Shown here piece by piece: positions 28,065 to 36,652 of a DNA stretch of 64,000 nt; the first letter of the stretch is position 1, and each line of letters begins with the position of its first letter. Below the pieces are notes generated by a model. It did not search any database. It was not told the DNA's origin and saw nothing but the letters and a program-made list of their open reading frames with translations. The stretch lies in NCBI RefSeq assembly GCF_029433255.1, contig NZ_JAQTHU010000001.1, forward strand, positions 1,860,001-1,924,000, written 5' to 3'. The stretch is from Lactobacillus sp. ESL0791 (GTDB taxonomy: Bacteria > Bacillota > Bacilli > Lactobacillales > Lactobacillaceae). The position numbers and the translations under genes are program-made.

Positions 28065-29069
28065 ATGAAAAAAAAGTCTATATCAATCAAAGAAATTGCT
28101 AAGCTTAGCGGCGTTTCTGTTTCTACAGTCTCACGAGTTTTAAATAATACAGGCCGTTTTTCTGAAGCTACTCAGAAAAAGGTTGTTTCAGTTGCCCAAA
28201 AATATAATTACCATCAAAGCATTATCGCTCAAGGAATGCGACGGGGATCGCTTTCAATAGTAGGTATTATAGTGCCTGACATTACAAATTCTTATTACGC
28301 TAGCATTGTCAAAAAATGTGAACAATATTTTTTTAACTTAGGATATCTTACAATTGTATGCAATACAGATAGAAGTCCTAAATTAGAAAAACGATATATA
28401 AAACAATTAAGCAGTCATATTGTGGATGGATTAATAGTAATATCATCACAAAAACAAATTTCACCTAAAGATAGCGAAATTTCAATACCTACTGTTTTTA
28501 TCGACAGATTTCCTAAACTTGCTAGCAATATCATAATTACCTCTTCAGATGATTATTCAGGAGCCTTACTTGCAACAAATCATTTAATTGATAACGATGC
28601 CTATCCAGTTATGGTAACAACTAAAACATCTGGATTTTCGTCAAATCAAAAGCGTGTAAAAGGATTTAAAGATACCCTTGTCAGTCGAAAAATTAATGAG
28701 ATTGAAATAATTACGCTTGCTGCACATTCTGATAATATTTATAGTGAGAAAAGTACTCTTAGCCGTAAATTATTAGACTTAATTAAAAAATACAAAAAAG
28801 TAGGCATATTTGCAGTTAATGATAATGTAGCAGCGTTTATATATCAAATAGCTAAAGAAAAAAATATCCTTATACCTGATCAATTGAGCATAGTTGGTTT
28901 TGATGATTCTCCAATTGCTAAAGAAATGCAATTAACTACTATCCATCAAGATACAGACAAATTAGCAATTACGTCCTGTAATAATTTAATTAAATTATTT
29001 AAAAATAACAAAATACTTGAAAGAAAAATTGTCATTCCGGTTTCCTTAATTAAACGTAAAACAACGTAA
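28065..29069 (+). CDS. LacI-family transcriptional regulator
   Basis: The N terminus has the LacI helix-turn-helix, ISIKEIAKLSGVSVSTVSRVL, followed by the hinge and a periplasmic-binding-protein-like effector domain with VGIIVPDITNSYYA and IVGFDDSPIAKEM. Length is 334 residues. It is divergent from the transaldolase/mannose-family operon, and two operator-like palindromes lie between. The inducer is probably a sugar or sugar phosphate from that operon. A GGATTA-like ribosome site is weak, but the start is fixed by the domain boundary. Confidence 0.9.
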   Translation: MKKKSISIKEIAKLSGVSVSTVSRVLNNTGRFSEATQKKVVSVAQKYNYHQSIIAQGMRRGSLSIVGIIVPDITNSYYASIVKKCEQYFFNLGYLTIVCNTDRSPKLEKRYIKQLSSHIVDGLIVISSQKQISPKDSEISIPTVFIDRFPKLASNIIITSSDDYSGALLATNHLIDNDAYPVMVTTKTSGFSSNQKRVKGFKDTLVSRKINEIEIITLAAHSDNIYSEKSTLSRKLLDLIKKYKKVGIFAVNDNVAAFIYQIAKEKNILIPDQLSIVGFDDSPIAKEMQLTTIHQDTDKLAITSCNNLIKLFKNNKILERKIVIPVSLIKRKTT

Positions 29070-29094
29070 TAAACAAATCCGCCAAAAGCAAAAA

Positions 29095-29118
29095 AGAAGA
29101 CAGCTAAAACTATCTTCT
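29095..29118 (-). terminator. Terminator between convergent regulator genes
   Basis: Stem AGAAGACAG/CTATCTTCT with a TTTTTT tail on the minus strand, closing the galactitol-type operon; on the plus strand it may also serve the LacI gene. Confidence 0.6.
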
Positions 29119-29207
29119 CTAATATCCTCATTTTTGTTAATTTTATCTACTGTCCACCTTAAAATGTCTATTTCGGCAAAATTATCGCCAAACTAAATAA
29201 ATCAGTA

Positions 29208-31074
29208 CTATTCTATTTTTATAATTTCCTTTACAAATTCTTGGTAATTATGGCAACTAGTAAGTTTTGAAACCTTATTATCATTAATAATTACTTCCGA
29301 TAATTCATCAAAAACCTTACGGAATTTTTTCTCATCCTTTGAACTTGACGCCAAAACGATAATTAAATATACAGTCTGCCCGCTCCAATAAATGCCTTTA
29401 GGATTGAGATAGATGAACCACTGACTAATTTTTGCATTGTAATCAATAGTGTGGGGAATTGCAACGGAGCCAAATGCAGTACTTGATAATTTTTCTCTTT
29501 CGATTATCTTATCTTCAAAATTATTACCGACAATCTTTTCGGCAATAAATTTTTCCGAAATATAATGAATTACCTCTCTAGCCGATCTATTATGAACATC
29601 CCTAACAAAATTTTTTTCTGAAGTAAACTTTGCCAATCCTTTTTTTAGTTCTTGGGACAAGTTATCATCTTTTATCTGTTTAACTGCTTTTTGAATTTTA
29701 TTAATGTCGTTCGGTAGTAAAAAACCGGAGACTTGAACAAAATTTCGCTCATTAATTATCTCTTTTGAATTCACTACGATTATTAGCTCAGTTTCCAGCA
29801 AAATATCTGATTCGTCAGAAATAGTATTTAAAATCACAATGTCATTACCAAATCTTCTGTCAAGTAAATTCATTGTTGCCTTTGCATTATCGTGATAGTC
29901 AGACATGAACAATTGACAAATAACTTTATTCTCATCTCTAATCTGTTCAGCGACGATATTGCCAACATGTAATGCAATAAATGCAATTTCTTCTTCGCTG
30001 ACTGATATCCCGAGGTAGTCCTTGATTGCATATGCGATGAGTGTGGCACATTCATAAATAGTTGGCGATGAATTTTTTATATTTTCGGCCAAAGGATTAT
30101 GAATAGGATTATTATTTTTAAACCGATCAATTAAGCGCAACAAATGTGGTAAAAATCTTTTTTTAAACAATTCCTCGTCTAAGTTCAAATCATAAGTTCT
30201 TCTGACAAAATCAACTATTTGCTTAAATAATTGATTGATTTGCAAATTATCAGGTATCTTCACCTCATGCTTGTCTTCAAGTAATTCCAGCATTTTGGTC
30301 AATTGATCAATATCATAATCCGTCAAGCGATAATTCAACTTAGTTTTCAAATCTAAAACTATTCCTTGAACAACTGGCAAATCAGCTTTCTTTATTTTGC
30401 TTGTGCCCAGCTTATTATTGTTGGTCCTATCTACCATAATAACTATATGCAGCAGAATATTACTAAAATTAAAAGAATCAAGCCTAATCGCTGATTCTTT
30501 TAAATTTTTACTCAATATCTGACTGATCACAGTTACATTTACTTCTGGAAAATACTTTTGAATGATTTTCTCATTTAACAATGTCCCATTAAGTTCGTGA
30601 TAAATTATTGATGATAGTAGCCTGCGCTTATTCTCTTCTTTTCCATCAACTTTAAAAAAATCACCACTATGCTTTAAATTCAAATCATAGTTATTTAATA
30701 TCCCAGTTAAATCTTTTAGTTGTTAAATCTTTTAGTTCTTTGCGCAATTCAACATCATTAATATACAGTTGCGCCGATAAATCATAGACATTAACTTTAT
30801 TTTCCGTTTTTAGCAGTTTTCTAATTAACCATGATTTTCTTTGCTTAATATTATGCGGCAAATAATTAGTTGTATTGGGGGTTGAATTTAACGTTCCCTT
30901 AACCCTATATCCTTTAGGACCGCTGGCAATTTCACTGCCACTTTTACGCAACTGTGCAATTTTACTTTTTACTGTTCGTTCCGACACCCCCAATTTCATC
31001 GCAAGAGTTTTAGCAGTGATCCATGATTCATTATTTTCCTGTAAAAAACGCAATAAATCTCTGTTACTACTCAT
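29208..31074 (-). pseudogene. PRD/BglG-type regulator disrupted by a 16-bp tandem duplication
   Basis: One regulator gene read in two frames: 31074-30691 (helix-turn-helix domains, ending RFNWDIK) and 30683-29208 (rest: PRD1, PRD2 with FIALHVGN, and IIA with VAIPHTIDYN). Its closest relative in the window is the regulator at 11560-13431, which has no break. Removing one copy of the duplicated 16 bp at 30706-30737 restores a continuous frame of about 617 codons, giving KDLTGILNNYDLNLKHSGDFF at the join. It is last in the galactitol-type operon and would have controlled it. The state may be a fixed mutation or a reversible one. Confidence 0.88.
30706..30737. repeat. Exact 16-bp tandem duplication causing a frameshift
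   Basis: GTTAAATCTTTTAGTT occurs twice in a row (30706-30721 and 30722-30737). As 16 is not a multiple of 3, the extra copy shifts the frame of the PRD regulator. Confidence 0.95.
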
Positions 31075-31092
31075 GTTTATCTCCTTCGTAAT

Positions 31093-31635
31093 TTATTCAA
31101 GATTAGAATGTGTAGACCTTAAGCTAGTTGAAGTAACAATATGTTCATTAAGCGCCTTCAAGCTTAAGCAATCAAACAACAATAACGATGTTTGTTCAAA
31201 TAAACTCCCCATTGGTTGAACAGAATTGCCAATTTGATCTTTTGACTGAGTATTAATCCTTACTACTAAATCACTATTTTTGCTTAGAGCTGAATCCGTA
31301 GCAGCAGTAAATGTAAGTATTTTAGCTTTTTGCTTTCGTGCACTTTTAGATTGCGCTATTAAAAAACTCGAACTGCCACTTGCAGAATTAAAAATCAGCA
31401 AATCATTCTTTGTGATGGCAGGAGCCGTTATCTCAGTAACTACATGAACCAATAACCCCATTTGGGTCAGCCGATTGGCAAAAGCCTTAACCATTAAACC
31501 ACTGCGTCCCTCACCAGAAAGAAAGATCCGGTTTGCCGAAAAAATCATTTCTAAAATTTGCTGCGCTTTTTCATCAGTCAGATCACTTTCAACAGAATTA
31601 AGTTCAGCAGTAACCTGCTTAAATTCTCTAAGCAT
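31093..31635 (-). CDS. SIS-domain 6-phospho-3-hexuloisomerase-like protein
   Basis: A 180-residue SIS protein of the PHI/HxlB type, which interconverts 3-hexulose-6-P and fructose-6-P. The signatures are RIFLSGEGRSGLMVKAFANRL (in part) near residue 38 and a FNSASGSSSFLI sugar-phosphate loop. Length is right for HxlB (about 180). The start overlaps the end of the upstream SIS gene by 8 nt. Together with a ribulose-P epimerase-like gene across the divergent region, it points to ketose-phosphate conversion, but the natural substrate is unknown. Confidence 0.78.
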   Translation of the reverse strand: MLREFKQVTAELNSVESDLTDEKAQQILEMIFSANRIFLSGEGRSGLMVKAFANRLTQMGLLVHVVTEITAPAITKNDLLIFNSASGSSSFLIAQSKSARKQKAKILTFTAATDSALSKNSDLVVRINTQSKDQIGNSVQPMGSLFEQTSLLLFDCLSLKALNEHIVTSTSLRSTHSNLE

Positions 31636-32224
31636 GATTTACATCCACTGCTAATCTTTGTCCTACCTCACCTGACGGATGATTCAATAAAAAATCATTT
31701 TTGCTAAAATTTTCAGTCTGCATTAAAGTCGTTGCAACAACATCAAATAATGCAATAACTGCCAGCGAACTAGTAGTAGCTAACATATTAAAGGCATCCA
31801 ATTCTTTTTCAACCTTCACTTTAACAACTAAATCCGCTTGTTTAGCCAAAATTGCAGTTGGATTTTCTGTGACCACAACAATTTTAGCCTTTTTATCACT
31901 AACATTTTCAACAAAACTTGTTAATTCTTTAGTAGAGCCGCCTTTGGAAATAAAAATTACTATGTCTTCAGCCTTTACTTGGCCAAGGCTGCCATGTACA
32001 GCATCAGAAGGATTTAAATAGAATGCCGGTTTGCCGACCACACTTAAAGTATGAACGGACTTCCTGGCTACCATTGCAGAAGTTCCACATCCAGTAATAA
32101 AAATATTGTGTTCGTCACCACTTAATAGCTCAACTAGTTGCGTGAGCTCGTCAAAATTAAGTGTTTGTCCAAGTTTAACAATTTCTTCGCCCTCTATTTT
32201 AAACAAATTGGCATAATTACTCAT
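31628..32224 (-). CDS. SIS-domain sugar-phosphate isomerase (KpsF/GutQ-like, no CBS domains)
   Basis: The 198-residue SIS domain has GCGTSAMVARKSVHTL and ISKGGSTKELTSF, similar to arabinose-5-phosphate isomerases of the KpsF/GutQ group but without the CBS pair those carry. It should interconvert a ketose-P and an aldose-P. The ATG at 32224 overlaps the previous gene stop by 8 nt (ATGAGTAA), so I prefer it to the upstream ATG at 32239. Two different SIS proteins side by side suggest two successive isomerisations. Confidence 0.75.
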   Translation of the reverse strand: MSNYANLFKIEGEEIVKLGQTLNFDELTQLVELLSGDEHNIFITGCGTSAMVARKSVHTLSVVGKPAFYLNPSDAVHGSLGQVKAEDIVIFISKGGSTKELTSFVENVSDKKAKIVVVTENPTAILAKQADLVVKVKVEKELDAFNMLATTSSLAVIALFDVVATTLMQTENFSKNDFLLNHPSGEVGQRLAVDVNHA

Positions 32225-32741
32225 CTTTATCACCCACAATCATTACTTCAACATTTCTATTTCTTTCACGGGTCTGATCAAAATCGACAAAGAACACTTG
32301 ACCTACTGAGCCTAAAAATAGTTTTTGCTGACGAACTGCCAAAGTAACACTATTCCCCAAAAAATCAGATCTTAGATGGCCATCCGTGTTAAGCATTGTC
32401 CATTTAACAGCCGGATAATTTGGATCGGTCTTCTTCATCCCGTAAGCAATGTGCTCCGGTCCTGGACTCAAATAAGGATAATTTTCCGAGGTTTGCCTGG
32501 GGACTATTTTTTCTAATACATTATTTAAATCGACCTGTAAATAATCATCTTCATAATAATTCTTATCATGCATGTACTCATCATAATATACGGAACAAGT
32601 AGTATGGGCCGTTTGAATCAAGCAGATTCCGTTTTGAATTTCACTTTTCTTAACTATTTCTTTTACTTCATCAGTAATGCAATGATACGATGGCCGCCCT
32701 TGAACAGTCTTTAAATGTATTTCTTCAAAATAAAAGCTCAT
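32217..32741 (-). CDS. YjbQ/UPF0047 family protein (first copy)
   Basis: A 174-residue protein of the YjbQ family, small trimeric proteins with a metal-binding histidine cluster. E. coli YjbQ has weak thiamine-phosphate-synthase activity, but the real function is not settled. Visible are AHTTCSV (His46), GPEHIAYG, DGHLRSDFLGNS and the C-terminal FFVDFDQTRERNR. It is some 35 residues longer than typical members. Its start overlaps the IIB stop (ATGA). A related copy (52281-52799) lies in the second galactitol-type operon, so the protein is probably part of this kind of sugar pathway. Confidence 0.85.
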   Translation of the reverse strand: MSFYFEEIHLKTVQGRPSYHCITDEVKEIVKKSEIQNGICLIQTAHTTCSVYYDEYMHDKNYYEDDYLQVDLNNVLEKIVPRQTSENYPYLSPGPEHIAYGMKKTDPNYPAVKWTMLNTDGHLRSDFLGNSVTLAVRQQKLFLGSVGQVFFVDFDQTRERNRNVEVMIVGDKDE

Positions 32742-32893
32742 TTCTCAAGCGCAGCTTTCACCTGTTCCCAAACTTGCTCTGTTCCAATACCCGTTAATAA
32801 TGCAACCCCATTGATTACTTTATCTTTAATAGAATCTGGAACAATTGTTGAGGTAGCATGACCTGCACCGCACATAATTAACATTTTTTTCAT
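32738..32893 (-). pseudogene. Galactitol-family PTS IIB with its central part deleted
   Basis: A 51-codon frame starts MKKMLIMCGAGHATSTIV with the phosphorylation cysteine (Cys8) and then passes directly to VPDSIKDKVINGVALLTGIG, the C-terminal part of GatB proteins. Intact members have about 95-100 residues (the copy at 57239-57544 has 101). About 45 residues are missing, in frame. The ATG at 32893 has a GAAGGT site and follows the IIC stop. The stop overlaps the YjbQ start. It is too short for most gene finders. Whether it still passes phosphate is doubtful. Confidence 0.82.
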
Positions 32894-32895
32894 AA

Positions 32896-34248
32896 TTATT
32901 TACCTTCTTCCACACTTGCACCTGAATTAAACTTTTTCACAATATTTAAGTAATACAAAAGTCCAAGCAAAACTACTATTAAAATTACTAAGCCAATAAC
33001 ACCAAGATTTTGCGCCATCCATACGAAGAGCGCATTGGACCATAAACCAGATAATTCAAATGAAAAGGCACCCTTTGTATTGATACTATAATTTGCCAGC
33101 TTAAAGCTCTTCATTACTAATGGCGACAACCAAGTAGAAAGATAGAGCATTGGAACTGAATAGATAATTGCACCAATCAAGCTTCTGATAATGTTGCCCT
33201 TAAATGCACCAACCATTAAAGTAAATACATAAATGTAAAGAGTTAAATCTCCTAATGGTAAAACTTTGTTACCTGGCAAGATTGCGGCTAAAAACAGAGA
33301 AATAGGAATCATTAAAACACTTGTTGCAATAACTGCTGGATGACCAACTGTTAAGGCAGCGTCCATACCAATATTTACTTTCTTACCGCGCAAATGCTTC
33401 TTAGTGAATTCTTGCGTAGCAGATGAAATCGGTGTCAAACTTTCCATAAACATTGAAATCATTTTTGGCATAATCTTTAAAGTTGCACCCATTTCAACGC
33501 CTAATTGCAAAATACCTGCCACATCAAAACCTGCCAGCAAACCAATACCAACACCGACAATAAAACCAATAACTAACGGATCGCCTAAAACTCCTAATTT
33601 CTTTTGAATCTTCTCTGGACTGGCATCCAGTTTATTAAATCCTGGTATTTTATCAAACAGCCAATTTAATGGCACTGCTAAAATTGTCGGCGTCAAGGCC
33701 ATCGTATGCGTTATGGCAATTCCGGGTAAGCCAAAGAAATTTTCTGTGATTGGTTGCATTAAATCAGCAAGGAATAGTTCTAAAAGAAAGGCACCACATA
33801 CGGCAATAATTCCATAAACATAGTTATTGCTTACTGCCCAAACCAGCAAACCGATAAAAGTTGGTTGCCATAAATTCCAAATATCTACATTTAAAGTTCT
33901 GGTCATTCCGATCCATACTAAAACCAAATTAATAACTATTGTTATTGGAATAGCCAAGACCCCCAAAGAGCTTGAAAATGCAAGCGGGCCACCAACGCCA
34001 CAACCAACATCCATTATGCTTAAAGACAGGTGGTATCTTGCCACCATGAGCTTTATTGCTGGCTGTAAATCAGTTGCCATCATATTAACGACCATATTCA
34101 TACCAATAAAGCCGGCACTCAAAGTTAAACCTGAAATTATTGCTTTAGAGGGTTTTAGACCAACAATCAAGCCTAAAATAATAATTATAATTGGAATACC
34201 TACAGTTGAACCTAAATTCAAAAACCAATGTATTGCTTGTACAAACAT
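32896..34248 (-). CDS. Galactitol-family PTS IIC permease (first locus)
   Basis: A 450-residue membrane protein of the GatC/SgcC family with about eleven helices. Family motifs include ARYHLSLSIMDVGCGVGGPL, TRTLNVDIWNLW and NIGMDAALTVGHPAVIATS. It takes up and phosphorylates a polyol or pentitol together with IIA and IIB. It lies between the IIA gene (13 nt) and the truncated IIB gene (2 nt). The permease itself shows no lesion. Confidence 0.9.
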   Translation of the reverse strand: MFVQAIHWFLNLGSTVGIPIIIIILGLIVGLKPSKAIISGLTLSAGFIGMNMVVNMMATDLQPAIKLMVARYHLSLSIMDVGCGVGGPLAFSSSLGVLAIPITIVINLVLVWIGMTRTLNVDIWNLWQPTFIGLLVWAVSNNYVYGIIAVCGAFLLELFLADLMQPITENFFGLPGIAITHTMALTPTILAVPLNWLFDKIPGFNKLDASPEKIQKKLGVLGDPLVIGFIVGVGIGLLAGFDVAGILQLGVEMGATLKIMPKMISMFMESLTPISSATQEFTKKHLRGKKVNIGMDAALTVGHPAVIATSVLMIPISLFLAAILPGNKVLPLGDLTLYIYVFTLMVGAFKGNIIRSLIGAIIYSVPMLYLSTWLSPLVMKSFKLANYSINTKGAFSFELSGLWSNALFVWMAQNLGVIGLVILIVVLLGLLYYLNIVKKFNSGASVEEGK

Positions 34249-34261
34249 ATATCTCTCTCCT

Positions 34262-34720
34262 TTAACTCAATTGATACTTTTTTAAAATTTCATAAGCTTT
34301 TATATTATTAGAGGTTGCTAGTAACTCTTGGACAGCCTTTTTATTTTGACAAAAAGTCATTAAATTACTTAACAGCTGTGCTTGTTCATGCGGCTGGCTC
34401 ATGGCAATCATGAATACCAAATCAACATTTACAATTTGCGAAGCATTTACCATATTTTTAAAACACACAGGTTGCTTTAAAGTCGCCATTGCTATTTGTG
34501 ATTCGTTAACATATTTTGAATCGGTGTGTGGAATAGCAACTCCTACATTGTCTTCAAGTTGAAGCCCAGTTGGAAACTTTGTTTCACGCTCTAATACATG
34601 TTGTAAATAGGTGGATTTTACTATTTTCTCCCCCGCTAATGCCTCAGCAAGCAGCTTAATTACATCTGTGCTACTGCCAGCATCTACTCCTAACCTAATT
34701 ATTTTTTTGTCAAAAAACAT
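34262..34720 (-). CDS. Galactitol/fructose-family PTS IIA component
   Basis: Phosphocarrier of 152 residues with phosphorylated His in GVAIPHTDSKYV (about residue 65) and the PTGLQLEDNV segment of the IIA-fructose/mannitol fold. It is the first gene of the operon IIA, IIC, IIB, YjbQ, SIS, SIS, PRD regulator. The promoter must lie in the divergent region before 34899. Confidence 0.9.
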   Translation of the reverse strand: MFFDKKIIRLGVDAGSSTDVIKLLAEALAGEKIVKSTYLQHVLERETKFPTGLQLEDNVGVAIPHTDSKYVNESQIAMATLKQPVCFKNMVNASQIVNVDLVFMIAMSQPHEQAQLLSNLMTFCQNKKAVQELLATSNNIKAYEILKKYQLS

Positions 34721-34756
34721 TCCTCATCCGCCTTTCATTTTTCATATAAATACTAA

Positions 34757-34851
34757 GCTTTATTAGCGCTTTAAGAAAAATGATTTTTGCACCTTAAGGG
34801 GCAATTTCTAAAAGCAAAATTTGCATGATCACAGTGCAAATTTCATTTTGC
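34757..34851. promoter_or_regulatory. Divergent control region with operator-like repeats
   Basis: Three elements lie between the IIA and epimerase-like genes. TATTAGCGCTTTAA (34761-34774) is a weak cre-like site. TTGCACC-TTAA-GGGGCAA (34787-34804) is an inverted repeat. GCAAAATTTGCA (34814-34825) faces TGCAAATTTCATTTTGC (34835-34851). They are likely CcpA and PRD-regulator sites. Confidence 0.45.
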
Positions 34852-34898
34852 AATATTAAGTAATCTATTTAAAAGTTAAGTTAAAGGAGTGATTCAAA

Positions 34899-35543
34899 AT
34901 GATCAAAATAGCAGCCTCGCTGCATAGCGGACCCAAAATAAATTTAGAAAAAGTATTACAACAGCTTGCTGAAGCAAAGGTTGATTTCTTACATATTGAT
35001 GTTATGGATAGCAACTTCGTTAACGAAATTGAATTTGGCAAAAGCATAGTCAAAGAAATCAGCCAACACTCGAAAATTCCCTTAGATATTCACATGATGG
35101 TTGAAAGTCCTGAACGCATACTCAAAGATTATGCTTTACCGACTACCCAAACGATAGGAATTCATATAGAGGCAACTAATCATATTCATCGCATATTAAC
35201 AATGATCAAAAACTTAAACAAAAAGGCTGAAGTAATTATCAATCCTGGAACTGCAATTGAAACAATCAAGCCAGTTCTTAATCTCGTTGATCAGGTTATG
35301 ATCATGTCGGTTGATCCAGGATTTGGTGGCTCGACCTTTATTAACTCTTCAATTGAACGTGTTAAACAATTAAACGATTTACGCCAAAAATACAATTATC
35401 ATTACCAAATTGAAGTTGATGGCAGTGTTGATAACAATAATTTAAAGGAACTAATTGATGCTGGAGTTGACATTGCCGTTTCAGGTTCTTTCATTTTTAA
35501 GGGTAATATTATTGAACAGGTTAAAAAGTTAAAAAGCCTATAG
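34899..35543 (+). CDS. Ribulose-phosphate 3-epimerase family enzyme
   Basis: A 214-residue TIM-barrel epimerase resembling Rpe, allulose-6-P epimerase or SgcE. Metal and catalytic residues are visible in LHIDVMDSNF, LDIHMMVESPE, MIMSVDPGFGGSTF and the phosphate-binding IEVDGSVDNNN. The start has an AAGGAG site. It is divergent from the galactitol-type operon and probably shares its control region. E. coli SgcE has a similar setting next to a galactitol-like PTS. Which ketose-P it epimerises cannot be read from the sequence. Confidence 0.82.
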   Translation: MIKIAASLHSGPKINLEKVLQQLAEAKVDFLHIDVMDSNFVNEIEFGKSIVKEISQHSKIPLDIHMMVESPERILKDYALPTTQTIGIHIEATNHIHRILTMIKNLNKKAEVIINPGTAIETIKPVLNLVDQVMIMSVDPGFGGSTFINSSIERVKQLNDLRQKYNYHYQIEVDGSVDNNNLKELIDAGVDIAVSGSFIFKGNIIEQVKKLKSL

Positions 35544-35545
35544 CC

Positions 35546-35583
35546 AAATAGCGCATCCCTCACAACTAAGGGATGCGCTATTT
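35546..35583 (+). terminator. Strong terminator after epimerase-like gene
   Basis: Perfect 15-bp stem AAATAGCGCATCCCT/AGGGATGCGCTATTT, then T-rich sequence. Confidence 0.9.
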
Positions 35584-35696
35584 TTAACAAAAATTTTGCT
35601 TTTAAAGAAGCATTAATCTACCTCTTATCGGCACAAAAGAGAGCAAGAAGCTAATTCAAAAATACTTATTGTGAATAGAATAAAACGTAATTGAAT

Positions 35697-35754
35697 ATTA
35701 AAAAAGCCAGAGCCCACATGGAATCTGACTAGTTTTATTGCTTTCAAGTTTCAG
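35697..35754. mobile_element. Solo end of the IS4-type element
   Basis: These 58 bp match one end of the complete element (46850-46907) on the opposite strand at 56 of 58 positions, including the terminal CTGAAACTTGAAAGC. It contains the hairpin AGTCAGA/TCTGGCT plus T run, so on the minus strand it looks like a terminator for the mannose-family operon that ends at 35804. No target duplication is seen. Confidence 0.8.
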
Positions 35755-35803
35755 TTACACTTAAAAAGCAGCAATATTATTTTAAATTCAACAGCGTGTT
35801 TTA

Positions 35804-36652
35804 TTACAAAATCTTAAAGTAACTCAAACCCACTACAAGAACCATCATGATAACAATTAGCATTGCAGAGTGTTTGCCGTTCGTTTTCTTTAAAATATAA
35901 TAAACAGCAATTGTTACCAACAAACTTAACACGCCGGGCATAATTTTATCAAACATTGCCTGCAAGCTGATTACATTGCTGCCAACTTTACTCGATACAT
36001 TAGAATGAACAGCAATTTTTAACGGGGTTTGCACTTTTACCACGGTTGCAATCAAGGCCCCTACAACCATCAAACCGACTACATTAGCAATTGTAGAAAT
36101 ACGTTGAATGACGTCGCTTTGCTGATTATTATTCAAAAAATCTATGCCCTTTTTATAGCCGAAAGAAACTGCATAATAACGCGCACCCATGTTGATAATG
36201 TTATACAAGATGAACATTAAAATTGGGCCAAAAATACTGCCGCCAAAGGCAATTGAGGCACCAATACTTCCAACAATCGGCAGCCAGGTAAATTTAATCA
36301 GGCTGTCACCTAAGCCGGCCAAAGGTCCCATCAGCCCTGTCTTTAAAGGATTAATTCCGTCTTTTTCATCTGGCGGTGTTGTTTCTTCCATTGCGGCAGT
36401 TAAACCCAAAATCACCGCATCAAAGTTAACATGCGAGTTATAAAATACTAAATGCCGTTTCATGGCCTCTGACAAATCTTTTTTATCAGGATAAATTTTA
36501 GCCAGTGCCGGTGCTATCGCCCGCATAAAACCAACACCTTGCAATGTTTCATAATTTAGCGTGATCCGCATCGTATTGAGCCGCATAAACATCCGCCACA
36601 AATCACGATTATTTAATTTATGTTCCGGTACTGTCAGTTTTTCTTCTGTCAT
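35804..36652 (-). CDS. Mannose-family PTS IID component
   Basis: Membrane subunit of 282 residues. Signatures are TMRITLNYETLQGVGFMRAIAP near the N terminus, then HLVFYNSHVNFD, GLMGPLAGLGDSLI and C-terminal helices. The start overlaps the IIC stop by 4 nt. It completes the set IIA, IIB, IIC, IID of a full mannose-family system, with unfused IIC and IID. Confidence 0.93.
   Translation of the reverse strand: MTEEKLTVPEHKLNNRDLWRMFMRLNTMRITLNYETLQGVGFMRAIAPALAKIYPDKKDLSEAMKRHLVFYNSHVNFDAVILGLTAAMEETTPPDEKDGINPLKTGLMGPLAGLGDSLIKFTWLPIVGSIGASIAFGGSIFGPILMFILYNIINMGARYYAVSFGYKKGIDFLNNNQQSDVIQRISTIANVVGLMVVGALIATVVKVQTPLKIAVHSNVSSKVGSNVISLQAMFDKIMPGVLSLLVTIAVYYILKKTNGKHSAMLIVIMMVLVVGLSYFKIL

Noticed and set aside
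30683..31074. Two separate genes (a small helix-turn-helix protein and a PRD protein)
   Set aside because: The break is explained exactly by the 16-bp duplication; both parts align in order with the intact relative at 11560-13431.
35740..35765. Target duplication beside the solo IS end
   Set aside because: No matching direct repeat is present on both sides of the 58-bp segment.
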